Origin: Paramacrobiotus metropolitanus
Taxonomy: Eukaryota; Tardigrada; Eutardigrada; Parachela; Macrobiotidae
Direction: 5' to 3'
Assembly (NCBI RefSeq): GCF_019649055.1
Contig: NW_026570249.1
Location: 930,001 to 994,000, forward strand
Length of the DNA stretch: 64,000 nt
In this document: positions 1 to 12,400 of the stretch, in pieces
Numbering within the stretch: position 1 is the first letter of the stretch
Layout of the letters: every line of letters begins with the position of its first letter
Program-made: the position numbers and the translations under genes
The notes under the pieces: generated by a model
Databases searched by the model: none
Told to the model about the DNA's origin: nothing
What the model saw: only the letters and a program-made list of their open reading frames with translations

Positions 1-424
1 CGCGCCCAAACGCACTGTTAATTAAAGGGCCGGTTCCCGTACAAACCTATTATAGTGAACGACAAACAAATAATTTTAAATGCTAATAATTTAAGTTATA
101 ATCATATAGATAAAGCGCGGACTACCTGCAAGACCGCTTCCGTATAATCGGTTCAAGTACGGGTCACGGACAATAGTGCTCCTGGAGCGCGGACGGCACT
201 GGCAACGCCGGCGCTAAAATAAACTGAAATCACAATATGTACAATGTTAAGGCAAAAATAAGAGCAGTGAATCTTGCTGTCTGGTAAGTATAATTAACTA
301 GGTAATACAAACTTAAATTAAAATCAACACTATTAAATACTGGCGATATTGCCGATCAAAATTCGTTTGTATCATCTTTGACAAAATTAACGAAAATTTT
401 AATTACTGCTTATCTTTAGACAGT
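1..424. other. AT-rich non-coding stretch
   Basis: I see no convincing exon, RNA gene or repeat here. It could be intron or flank of the doubtful minus-strand gene to its right. Confidence 0.3.
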
Positions 425-439
425 TTAGAAGGCTATTAA

Positions 440-925
440 CCAGATCACCCGGATTTTTTCTAATACAAACACAAATATTTTTTTAATTATTGCAAAAACT
501 ATGTCAATAAAGACGCTTATACCAGCATTACCGGGAATTGCGAATGCATTGCTGCCTAGAAAAAATTGCCCTGATGCGGTTAAAGGTGATGGTTGCACTA
601 CCGCTGCAACGGTCTTGTCATCCGCGGCCATCTGCGGATTCGTGAAGATCACGGGCATTCCTCCATGCCGTTATCTTCCCGAATCCTCAGACGGCAGATT
701 CGCACTTCCGAAGTGCCTGTTCGGCTGGGAGTTGCTGAAATTAGGGAGGCTTTTTCGCTGTGGCATCCGTAGATCTCCGTGCTCAATCTGCGACTGGAAA
801 CCGCCGAGCTGGACGCCGGCTTGTGAAGGCCACCGCCCTGAGGATTTCCGTCCTCTCCATATCCACCAAAACTACTGCCGGCACCGCCGTAGAAGCTTTG
901 CGCTACAACGCAATTAATGCATTCT
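440..925 (-). CDS. possible exons of a Gly/Ser-rich protein (uncertain)
   Basis: On the minus strand an open stretch follows an acceptor-like CTGCAG near 925. It reads as a Gly-rich segment (FYGGAGSSFGGYGEDGNPQG) followed by Ser/Ala/Thr-rich sequence. A donor-like GAA|GTGCGA and an acceptor-like TCCGCAG would remove about 73 bp, a normal intron size here, and continue in frame into MAADDKTVAAVVQ... up to another donor (GCTG|GTATAAG). A second frame is also open across part of the region and has a plausible disordered composition, so the reading frame is not settled. GC content is clearly higher than the flanks, which supports coding. I recognise no family, and neither gene end is visible. Confidence 0.25.
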
Positions 926-2040
926 GCAGTTTAGGACCGAAACAACGTAAAGGAAAGAAACGCTGCGAGTAGAATTACTTGAGGCCCACAATGACTGCCT
1001 CACAAATGCAAGGAAAATAAAATCAAAATAGCTTTCGAATTCGGCTCACTCACCTGTAATAAGGCCGATACCTCCGAATTCGGATGTGTCGGTCTGATTA
1101 CAGATGAATTTCATGCGAATGAAATAATCCACGAATTTAAATAGCTGCTCATGTTAGTGGACAAATGGACAGGCAATCGAATGACCTTTCCTCTTGAGAT
1201 GGAAACTAGCTCTTTCGACTGGAACGTGTAAATACTAACACGAAATGAATGGTCGCGAAAACATTCTGCCAAACTAATTCTGTCCGAATGATATCTGAGA
1301 ACATCTAATGCTCGCACTACATACAAAAACATGTATATTTTCGAAAATGCGTTAATTAATTTACGTTAACTGTCATGGCACGGATCTGTTGCGCACAAAG
1401 CGAACGGTGATGTAAGTCGGTTCAAAATAACAGGTATCGTTACGCTTACTTTGGTATACAATAGTAGCAAATCCTATTGCAAGTCTAAACCGGACGCGAC
1501 AACACTTAGGTCAATTCCCAGAGCAGATAAACATACTGTACAAGTTCGTTTTTCGATGAAAACTGGAGCGCCGTTTCTCCATTTTCGATTATCCAGTTTA
1601 TAGCCACAACCAACTTTATGAGAATTTCCCCTTTATGCATTAAGGGGCCCGGAAGCAGTAGCAAGCGGGTTTGGGAATCGAGAATGAAAACCGCACAGCA
1701 GCTGCTATTGTTCGGTGGCTGGTAGTAACGATTCTCGAGGCGGTCGCCATAAACCACAGTAACTCCGTTAACGTTTCACCGCGGTTACGGTTACACTTTT
1801 TTGCGATGCTGTCCGACACAGTCGAAAACTCCTTGTCATAAAAATTTAATAATGATAAATCACAATAATAGTTAATACAGAATTTCAATTATTGCAAAGA
1901 ACGTTCTTATTACATTTATCGTTAGCAAATTGAGTTACTTATTAGTAATAAGTAGCAGTCTGGTTGTGTAAAACAGACAATCTGACAAGCACCCACCGGG
2001 AAAAGTAGTATCACATGGTGACTTACGATAATGTTGCGAA
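926..2040. other. non-coding stretch left of the TAF1C-like gene
   Basis: Several short open frames on both strands look like chance. The stretch probably contains the promoter of the gene starting at 2041, but I can point to no specific element. Confidence 0.3.
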
Positions 2041-5000
2041 ATGGATAATCTCATCCTGCCCAAGTTTCCTCTCTTCGACAAACCCGTTCCGCCGCTGCGC
2101 GGTGTCCGCAGCGGCCTGTACCTCCCCAACAAACCCTACCTGCTCCCCGCCATCAAGCATGCCTATCGTTATCCGCTGGCGGAAAACATCTGGCACGAGC
2201 AGTACTGCATCAGCGCCACGAATGCCAACGGCAACATCCTGCACCCCCTCAGCACCGTGCTGCCCCTGGGTGCGCCCAGTCTCCTGGCCAATCTGCAGGA
2301 CTACTGCACGGAGATTGTCCCCTTTGCCGTGCAGACCCAGCAGTGGGTGCGGGACATGCAGGACCGACGGCCGCGGGGACGGCCTCGGAAGGGAAAAGCG
2401 AAGAAGAACAAGGGGAAAGCAGCGGATGAAGAAGACGAGTGGGTTCTTCATCACCTGTTTGTTTGGGCAGCAGTTGCTGATTCTCAGTAAATGGTTTGCA
2501 GGGAAATGGATCACGGACCGGGAGAGGACTCCGTAGGGACCAGCAAGACTTCGCTCAATGTGTGAGGAAAATCACAATTAAAATTCATTTAAATTAAATT
2601 TAATTAGTTACCAGTTTGAGTGAAACGCTTAAATTAATTTTCTGTTTCAAATTTATATTTTGTGTTTTTTTATACATTCATATTTTGTACTTTTTTGTCC
2701 TTTTAAAAGTTTATTTTATTATTTTATTTGGAAATTTAAAGACAAAGACAAAACACTACTTCAACCGTTAACTGGATTTTTCGATCTTTTCTGGTTGTTT
2801 CTGTGATTCATTTCTGTAGTTGTTAATCTGCGGAGGATTATTTTTATCTTTTTTTTATAGAAAGGTGATTTATTTTTTAATTTTTACCTGAAAATGGTTT
2901 TAACGGTGTATGTATTAGTCTTACAATTATTTTTTATTGTGAATTTGATTCTTTTTGCAATCTTTTCTTATTAATTCTGTGCTACGTTTTTCTGTTTGTT
3001 TATACTCTGTGGAGGTTTATTTTTACTGTTTTTGTAAAGAAGGTGATTTAGTTTTTATGTATTTTTTAAAAATAATTTTGGTCGCGTAGGCTGCGGTTGG
3101 TTAGTTTTATATTTATTTACTGGAAGTCTGCTATTGATGACTGGTTTATGCCGTATCCACAATAATTTCAGGCAGAAAACCGCGGAAGATTTTGCTAACG
3201 AACTCAACGACATTCCCGAACGCGACACGTTCCTCCTGGATACTCCGCTGCCTTCCATGCCCCTGTACCGCTGGTACAAACCCTACCGCACGGAGATGGA
3301 ACGCGTGAAGGATGAAGGCCGGCGCGCAGCGGTGAAGACCGGCCTCCCGCGCGTTGGACACATTAATTCTCCCGTAAATTGGTATTTCTCCGGTGGAGCG
3401 CTGAGCTATCTCAGTTTTACCCCGGAACGGGGGTTTGTCATCAGTCCCAAGGGGACACTGACGGGTGTGCAGTGTCTTCCGGTGACGATCAGCGACAGCC
3501 GGACGGGAAGCCGGGTGGTTGAGGCCGGTGCGGCTCAGGAGACTGTTACGGAGGATGTCGTTTACCAGATTGTATCGCAGGTGGGTATCTTACGCTTAGA
3601 ATTTTTCATGCTATTTAGAATAGTTTATCAAGTTTTCATTAATATTATGCAGAATACGGTAGTATACGACGGATAATTTTTCGGCCATTCAACGATCTAG
3701 AAAATTTGTTGCATTTTTTTGTTAACCCATTTGGTTTATTAATGTTCTCGGTATATTAATTCGAACTCACTGCTCTTCACGTTCGAGATTGTGTTTTATA
3801 ACGGCATTTTTTATTTTATTTTGTTTTCTTAACATTACGCCTCGTCGTTTTGTTGTAAAACGTTGATTGAGGTTTTAACCAGTTTCTCTGTGATTGCCTT
3901 TTATTATTGTAACAAAAGCGAAATATCCTTCGTTTTATTGTTATTTCGAGTTTTCGACCCAGATTTTCTGTAAAGTATTTTTTGTTATAACATTTTGATA
4001 ACTGAAACATAGAATTAGGATTTCAGTGAGATTAATTTTATTAGCAATCTCCAGACTTCGATTACGGCTTGATTGGAATTCGGCATGCTACCAACTGTTC
4101 GATCCTCCAACAACAGAACATCGACACCGCGGAGCTGACGTATAAGACCGTCCTGCAACGCCCCGACGACTTCACCGCATTCTCGCACATCGCCAGCAGC
4201 CCCTACGTAGTGGGCGAATTTCTGACGGGGACCCAGAACGGCTACGTGACGCTGTGGGATGTGGAGATGCCGACGCACATCTTCGAAATGAACATCAGCG
4301 AGATGGCCTTCCGGCGAGCAGCGCGGCATCAGTGGATTGGATGTTATTTCGGCAGCGGTGGCCGGGAGTTCGGTGTGATGACCAACGCCGCCGTGGAGTT
4401 GTTTGACCGGAGACTGACCACCGGGCGAGCGGCGATGACCGTGCTGATGACGCGCGGATTGTACACGACTGGAGTGGAAAATGACATCGTTGCGGCACAA
4501 ACTCTGAGAGGTAACGATATTTCACTCTTTTAATTTTTTCTCAGATTGGTCATTTGATTTACTCAATAATTTACCCCTTTTAGCTTTTCACAAGAATTTT
4601 AACATTTTTTATCCCTTTTTTGTTTTTATCCATGAGAAAGCGGTTTTACTTGATATATCTCATCATTCTTATGTTTTGCACTCGCATTTGTTGATTCGTA
4701 CTCCGTTGCTGAAAATGTTGTATGTTTTATTTCAGGAGATCACTCGTTCTACCATGTGGTGGCATCCACAAGGGAGCTTCTGGTGGTTGATCAACGGTAT
4801 CCGAAGCTACCCGTGTTGCGGTGTCCATCGCCGGCACCCACTCCCACAATGTATTTGTCGCATTTAGCGAAAGCTACGACCGTATCCGATGCTGTTGTCA
4901 CCGGTGCGCAAATGGCACAGACATGTGTCTGTTATGAACTGACCGTCCCGGAGCATCTTCCGGTATCCATTGCCAGTTTGCCGTTTTGTACTGCCACACC

Positions 5001-7057
5001 GCGACAATTGGTAAACTGAAACATACCTGGTCGTGTCACAATCAGTCATCGTATACTGTATCAAAATTATTCTATAATATTAGGTGAAAAAAGTAGTATC
5101 AGTTTTGAGACCTAACAGTGCTCGATTATGCGAGGCAACGAACGTAATAATTTGGACATAAAGTTTTTGAAAACATGCATCTGTCGTAGTAGCTCACGGT
5201 CAGCGTTACTTGGGATGTACCAACGAAGATACGAGTAGTAAACAAATAACGCTCATTGCACATACCATTAGGTATGTTAACAAATTATTATATCTTAATT
5301 ATTAAGCTGTGTGAGTTGTAAAATAATAACATCTTGCTTTCCGGTTCTGAATGTTTGTGGCGCATTGGCACATCGGCTTGTAATTGTTGTATATTTTGTA
5401 CTTTTTGCAGGTTGAACACTTGCCGCTTTCTAATGTTTACTGTGATTTCACCACACAAGAGCGCCTGCGGAAACCCATCATCGGCATGACGCCGATAGGG
5501 CATCTGGACGCCGACGGCTTCACCGTGGCCACGGTATCCGCCTGTGGTGATCTATTCGTGCAGTCATTCGAAGTGGTCTCGGCCACGGACTACAATACGA
5601 ATCAATTCGGAACCAAGGCCTTCTCCAGTGTGCACTTCGATTGGCAGCTGGATGACGTGGATTGTGAGCGGTGGGTGGGTTGGTTGCGGCAGGCCCGTGG
5701 CCGGGTCTCCGATCCCACCACCAAATCCTATCTGCGAGTCTTCCAGCCGGGCGAGGAGGCAAAGATTTCCGAGAGACTGGGTGAGCTGCGAGAAATGTGC
5801 GCGACGGCGCATAAGAGGAAACCGCATCCGGAGTGTCTGCGCTGTGTGCCGCGCGAGAGTGTCGATCATATAGAGAAGCCGGATGAGATTTGTCCGCGGT
5901 GCCAGATGGCCTTAGGGTGAGTAAAAGTAGGGTTTTTGTTGTAGTTCTCATTTTTACTAAATTTTCTTATAAATTTCGCTAGCTTGACTTTTTCTTGTAA
6001 TATCTGCCTTCTACCCGCGATTGTAGATTTATCTTATTGTTTACTGTATTTTGTGTTGTACTTAAAGAATCGACCTAATTTGTTTAAGATTGGGCTGACA
6101 TATTACGATAATGATAACTGGAACGACTGGTTATTCAGTAACAATAAGTACCTTATAGTTAACCAGTAACACCAAAAAGTAAACAAAAATTTAGATAATA
6201 ACCGCACTCGTACAAAGAATGCCTATAAATACCTAGCTTAAAAAGATAATTATGAAATAGCAAAAAAAATCAAAAAGTTACCGAAACAAGTTATGTCGTT
6301 TTTTTGTAGCACGGTAAAAAGACAGGTGCACACAGCGAATCTGAATCGTTTCGTTTTCGTAACGGAGGATTATGCTCCTGGTCGAAAGCCCGCCGAACTG
6401 CCAGATGCACTGAAGCGAAAGGAGCGCTTTCGGGAAATGGCGCTGACAAATCGCATCGCCCATCGAATTGCGGTGCACTGTTACCACGAGACGATCTCCG
6501 ATGCCGGTTTACTGCCCAAAGCGGAAAACAAGATGATCCTCCCGGTGTTGAAGAAGGGTCGCGGTCGAAAATCGAAGGCGGAAGAAGATGAACTGAGGAA
6601 AACGCTGCTAGAACGAGCGGAAAACCTCGAGCAAGCGGAGATTCAGAGGAACATCTCGCCACCGCCGTTGTTTCCCTCGGAACCCCGAGAAAAATGCGGT
6701 AAGTTAACCGCCTTTTCCATGTGAATGCCTAGAACTGCGTATGATTATCCGTTAGAACAAAACTGAAAAATGGATGAAAGGAAAATGAACAAGATTGTCG
6801 TTAAATTATATTTTTTTCATTTTGTATGAGTGTTTAATACCTATTTGTAGTTGGATACGAGCGTCAATCGAGCATTGAATATCAGCCCTCCAGGAATCGG
6901 TAGTCGCGGATGTTCCCGCTTCGTACAGCGAGATGGCACCTTGGCCACTTCCACCCAGCAGGATACCAATGATGTGGTTATCAGGGATTCTCTACCGGAA
7001 ACTCCTGCTCCGAAGAAACGTAAAGAACGGAAATCAGTACGCGTAGAAGGATTCTGA
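2041..7057 (+). CDS. TAF1C: TAF1C-like subunit of the RNA polymerase I selectivity factor (SL1)
   Basis: Seven exons: 2041-~2456, 3172-3584, 4055-4510, 4736-5010, 5411-5916, 6310-6698 and ~6851/6873-7057. Phases match at every junction except the last. The product is about 870 aa, close to the usual length of this family. Visible features are an AT-hook-like basic patch (RRPRGRPRKGK, residues 109-119), a WD-like segment (NGYVTLWDVE), the hallmark LLVVDQRYPKLPVLRC segment in exon 4, where family members carry a D-[EQ]-R-x-P motif, and a basic C-terminus ending KKRKERKSVRVEGF, which resembles the Lys/Arg-rich ...GF tail of TAF1C/Rrn6 proteins. Known role: nuclear, in the TBP-containing complex that recruits Pol I to rDNA promoters. 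Exon 1 may end at 2438 instead of 2456, since both donors keep phase. The exon 6 donor (phase 1) does not join exon 7 cleanly at 6851 in the frame carrying the basic tail; an acceptor at 6872 would. Confidence 0.72.
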
Positions 7058-8209
7058 AACTTTTACTGTTTCATGTTTACGATGCTTTGTGTATCGATTG
7101 TACCTTTCAACGTTTTTCACAGAAACCAGAACTTAGTGTTTTGAACCAAAGTCTTTTTTTTTGTTGGTTGCAGTATTTTAAGCTGTTATTTTGTTGTTTT
7201 TGCTCAGAACCTTCCTTGTTATGAGGCATTATTACGAAATGCGAGATTTCCGGGAAATCAAATATGGTTTTGATCGAATAATGAATTTCACCAAATCGGA
7301 ATAATTTTGATGAAACATTTTTGAATTCTCTAATTACTGCACTTTGTGGCGCACTTTACAGAAGTACTACAGAAAATTATTTTTCAAAATTAACGATAAT
7401 ATTTCGAAAAATTGTGGCGATTAGACAATAAACAGCACGTTTGAAAAAAGGAAAATTATGACGACTATTTGATAATGCCGCGATTGAAGATAATTCGTAC
7501 GTTGTCGACCTGCAGCAAACAGTCGATTCTGTTGAGTGTCCAGTCAGCAGAATGCCTGCTATTGTCAGCGGTACTACACTGCATGCAGTAATCTGATCGG
7601 TACAGTTATCATAAATCGACAGTACACTCTGTACATTTTGTGTATGGGCATTCGAATAATAATAATTGGAGAGATCAGTTTTCCTGAGCGATCTAACACA
7701 ATTACAATACACCGCTATCCTTCTAAGCCGGGTGCGAAGGTACGTTGTCTGACCAACTGTCAGTTGCTTTGACCAAAACTTGATGGATGATGCAGTGTGT
7801 ATAATAAGTATATGCAGGGAAAAAAGTGCCAATGACACGAGTTTGTCAGCGACTCGAGTTTGGAATGCTCATAATCAGCTGTCAGCAAACGCGCTCTATG
7901 TGCAAATATACAAACTTCACATATTGGCCAGCTGTGTATATGTTCGCGTTTCTGTACGCAATTATGCAAGCAAGATATTTAAAGTACGGTGTGGTTTATT
8001 AGATTTTTTTGGTCGGTATTAGTGTGTGCAGCGGGGGACACTTGAAAAATAAAGTGCGGGATATCTGCATGCCGTATTGCGTTTTAATGACATCGTTTGC
8101 CAATTGAACTGTTTAATACATTTCGTAATCACACTTTGTACTGCTTCAATTTAATTATAACATCACTGAAGTTTTAAGACGAACCAAGTTTATCACAAAC
8201 GCTTTCTGA
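7058..8209. other. intergenic region
   Basis: AT-rich DNA after the TAF1C-like stop codon. Open frames of up to about 150 codons on the minus strand lack family resemblance, splice logic and composition of real exons. No repeat or RNA gene was recognised. Confidence 0.35.
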
Positions 8210-9712
8210 ATGGCCACGGATACGGGATTTACTATCAGTCCAACATTTTCTGACCTTTCTTCCACTGCGGGATTTACTAATATTTTTTCACCACAACGAA
8301 ATGTTGTCCCTTCCACAAGTACGGACGTCGATGCCAATATCTACGACGTCGTATTTCATACAAACCAGGAGCCGGTAAGGTCCATACTAGGTGTGGTAGG
8401 TGTGATCAACGATGCCGGTAAAATTCCTATTTTTATCCGCCAGACAAGAAATCGCATAATGTGCAGTACACAGATATCGTACACCTTATCGTTAATTCTG
8501 TCCCATATGCAGTGGCATGTAACGCAAAAGAAATTTCGCTGTGTGTTCGTCTGTATCTGAAAGAGAACTGGCCCGATCAGCCAGTTACCTATTTTTTTAA
8601 TTATGCATTGTTAACTACGGGAGCTGTAGCCGATTACCTGCAAAGTGGATTAATTAGTTTTAAGCGCTAAATTTTTTTCAAAATCACGATGTCGACAACA
8701 TAGTATTTTTTCCTGTTATTCTGTCACTATTCCAGATGGATGTCGAGTGGCAAACGCTAGTATTATACATAATTACTCGTATTTTTAATTTTTTCCTGAT
8801 TATCACACAATGGAAATATGTGCGCCGGCTATTGAGTTTCCCTGCGCTCATTTACAGCCATATTCAAGTTGATAAAATTACGATTTTGTGCGCATTAGCA
8901 TAACTGGTGTACTAACGTAACGGGATCAAGATGGTCAATTGCAGGTTATGCGGTTTAATCGGCAGGTGTTGTATAAGTGCTTAGCCGTCCTATGCAAGCA
9001 TCAATAAGTATAATCCGAGCAAACTGCAATTTTTATACCGAGATGTACACATCAGTGTAAATACCGGTTCTGTACAAGAAAAATAACTTAATATTATTAT
9101 AATTTACCTTTCTCTTTAGCATTGGCTTCCAGCGGCAATCATATTACCGATCGCCGGCGCCGTCATCCTTCTGGTTTTGGTGATTTTGTCCATAACACGG
9201 GCCACGTAAGTTGCGTCTCCGTTACAGTATACATTTTCAATCTTAAAAGGTGTATATTTTGTAAAGTTTCACAGTATTTACAATAATATGTATTATCCGT
9301 ACAATGCATTCAACTAGGTAGTCATTAAAAGTTGATTGCAATGTACAAACAGGTACTTACTTAACTATTCCATAGTACAATGCCAATATTGAATACTGGC
9401 TTTGTTGTTTTGAACGACCTTTACTAAAAAGGAAACTGTTTTTGATTTTAAAGACCTAACATAATTTAGCCAGGATTTACTGGACACAGAAACACCAAAT
9501 ATATTTATATTTTCTGTAGACGATTATTTCGAAGCGGAAGAACCATTATAATAGCCAATCCCAGCAGTGCACCGACCGCCACACCGCCGAAATCCCCGTC
9601 TAATCCGCCGCTTACCGTCGTGGTTAATCCAGATGCCAAGAACGGCCATGCTAATCCGGCATTCTCCCCGGCAAACGACCAATTCCAAGACGTATCTCTG
9701 AGTAAATTGTGA
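8210..9712 (+). CDS. small single-pass membrane protein, unknown family
   Basis: Three exons (8210-8374, 9120-9205, 9520-9712) join in phase (0, then 2) to give 147 aa with a TGA stop. Residues 1-55 are Ser/Thr-rich, polar and lack a signal peptide. Exon 2 encodes one strongly hydrophobic helix (about residues 58-82: ILPIAGAVILLVLVILSI) followed by positive residues. Exon 3 encodes a Pro/Ser/Asn-rich tail containing PSSAPTATPPKSPSNPP and ending in DVSLSKL. The donor sites are GTAAGG and GTAAGT, and both acceptors follow pyrimidine tracts (tctctttag, tattttctgtag). By the positive-inside rule the tail should be cytoplasmic. I do not recognise the protein. The exon structure is inferred, but the coherent frame across three exons is good support. 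Confidence 0.55.
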
Positions 9713-12306
9713 TGAACGCAATCGGCTGGACTATCAAATGTCGCAAAGCCGAATTTGTGGGAACTTTGCAAGATTAATAATTTAGTGCCAAGTGCAGATT
9801 ACGGACAGTACTATTCTGCCATTTTCTGGGGGAAATTGTGTGACATATTAGGTTTATCGAAATTGTAGTAAAACTGCATTCGTCTTAGACTTTGCAATGA
9901 CTGGAAACCAGCACTCGTACCGTAATACGTCGATTGTAGACACTTGGTGCTGCTTTCTAGATAACCACATGCATAAGAATTTCTTTATTTCTCATGTGTC
10001 GGTTAATTTACGGAGGCGAACTTGTAAGTATTATTTATATCGCACACGTAAATACTTTACTTATGCTGCCGTCCTCTATTCTGAGAATAAATAAATTCGT
10101 TACGAGTATGACATAATTATTTATTTTAGTGTAGGTAAAACAGAAAGATTGTACTCGTACCCGCTAAAACGCAACCTTGGTTATACGGTCTCTAAAATTT
10201 TTTTTGTTATTAAGGATTCAAGCCAAAATATACTAATTCTGGATTATGTAATTAATAAGTAGAGTAAGATAGTAATATACGCCTTTTCCACGGAGCGATT
10301 CTGCTAGATAAATGCTTGCTGGCTGTTGCATTACTATTTTGACTGTGGACATCAACTAGTGTTTTGCAGCGGTTTTGATGACAGGTACGGTGCTGTTTAT
10401 TCAACAAGTTGCAAAACAGTTTCGTCGGGCGATGAGTGATTTACTACAGCTAGCATACACTATATCTAGGCCATGAGAACTGAAAAAAATAAACTGGCGT
10501 AAGTCATTAATAACAGTGAACTTGCACAAGAAGTTTTAAAATTAAAATGTAGATTTTGTATCATTTTGAATTTCATTCTTGTATCGTAGTTTCATTCTCA
10601 TTCTAGTTCATTTCATTTTGTATCATTTTAAGTAGTATTACGCAAATGCAATTTTTGTGACATTGGTGGTCTTTGCCCAATAAAAGATACTTTAAATGTA
10701 GATTGTTTATGTGATCAATCCAGGTTTGCATATACACAGCACAGTCAGTTATCATTTATGCGCAGCTTGCCAGCTATACTCGCGTCGTCCCAACAACAAA
10801 TCGACAAGCAGAATATTTATGCATCATGCGTATTTTCACCGCTATCTAACATATTAGTCCGGTGTGCCGAAGCTTACAGAATCATTTATTTGTATCATTC
10901 CATTACAGAATTTGCAAAACTTCTGAAATTCACTTGGTTATGTGAGTGAAAGAATAATGAATGACAACTACAACAGCTATGCATAGTTGTTGATATTTTC
11001 ATTATTTTGTATCAAAATATTAACTGGGAAAAGTAAATTTCTTCGGTTCATCATGTTTCGCAGTATAACACACTGGTGATCGTTTTCGTAAGGGCAGCCC
11101 TGCTAACTACAGGTGATACCGAGATACATGCAGCTATATTGTTTTTAGCTGATTGTACAGTAATAAAGTTCGATAAAAGTGGTGACATTACTAAATAGGA
11201 ATACTCCTATGGTGAAGGACCTTCACTTTGCGAAAAGCTGGTGTCCTCCGTAAACCAAATATGAAACTGCGTGCTATCTGTCAAGTGTCCAGTGTCCACT
11301 AGTACTGCATATAGCTTTCGAAAATTCTGTGAGACGTTTGGAGTTTTCGGCAGCACTATCGAAGGAGACTGAACGCAAATGTCATTTTATCTATGAAATC
11401 AGGATCTTTGGCATAAACAATGATATGATGACTTTACCTCAGTTGCGATGCGTACGTGTTGTATAGGTAATCCCTGCTTGACCTTTAGTAAAATAGCTCA
11501 CAATACTCGTTATGCTAACCTCTTAGCGGCGCCGCAAGGGTTTTGCCTTGGAAGATCTAAGCCATATGTATCAGTTCCAGTCTGCCCTCTTTATGAAATT
11601 ACTTTTATACTAAATTGGTGAATATTGCACATGATGAAAAATGTTATTTACCAAATTCGCAAAATGGCGGCGGTTGGAATGGTTCTGAAACCGATCTGAC
11701 GTTTGGATTTAGGAGATAACCGTAATTCTGCCAGTGACTTGAATTATGATTTAATCAAATTTCAAATGGGTAAAACAAGAAACTAAAGCAGCACTTCAAC
11801 AGTACAATTAGGTACAAATTTTTAATCATGACATGATTGTTAACTGCTGCCGTCAATATGCATGCACAGGGGGCGACGATTGCAGATAATCGGAGCGTCC
11901 ACTTGCCAGTTGCCAAAAAGTTGCATTTTCCGCACTTGCCTACTTAATTTGCACTTTCCGCAATTTTGTGGGTACTCGTATCTGAAATAGATACAGTTTT
12001 ATCGGTTACCGGCAAAAACGCAGGGTCGCCGTTTACACATTTGCTCATGAGACAAAAAATATTTTAAGAATACTATCACAATTTCGCAGCAAATACGGCA
12101 GGCCTCCGTCTGCTGCGGCTAGCTAATTTAATCAAGCGAGACGCGCTAAGTGTTTTGTTCTTCAAATTAAGAAACCACACCGCTAGAAATGCTGATAATG
12201 TTGACACGTGAGTTGATCTACGACAAAATTCCACTATATTGTGCGGGTTGCGCAGTTCTCGGTAAGATCAACAAAACGGACTGGATGGCCACCATGGCAG
12301 GAAAAG
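9713..12306. other. long intergenic region
   Basis: About 2.6 kb without a recognisable exon. It holds three copies of the TACGAGTA octamer (10101, 10152, 11973) and T/A-rich simple sequence. No transposon ends, RNA gene or long repeat were seen. Confidence 0.35.
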
Positions 12307-12314
12307 TATAAATA
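12307..12314 (+). promoter_or_regulatory. TATA box of the secreted-protein gene
   Basis: TATAAATA lies 94 bp before the ATG at 12401, leaving room for a start site about 30 bp downstream and a short leader. It sits in an otherwise GC-richer stretch. Confidence 0.45.
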
Positions 12315-12400
12315 TCGCGCCCCATTCCGTCAATTCTCCGCGGTAGTTTTCTTGGACCTTTTGGGTTTCTGTCCCTGTGCTCCGACGGTAACCTGCAACA

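Noticed and set aside
2023-2514. 163-codon minus-strand frame
   Set aside because: Antisense of exon 1 of the TAF1C-like gene, which has the family features and correct splice phase.
7377-7838. 153-codon minus-strand frame in the intergenic region
   Set aside because: No family pattern, no flanking splice logic, composition like surrounding AT-rich DNA.
9505-9771. Minus-strand open frame with a Gly-rich hydrophobic segment
   Set aside because: The plus strand of the same stretch is the third exon of a phase-consistent membrane-protein gene; the hydrophobic look is the antisense shadow of its Pro-rich tail.
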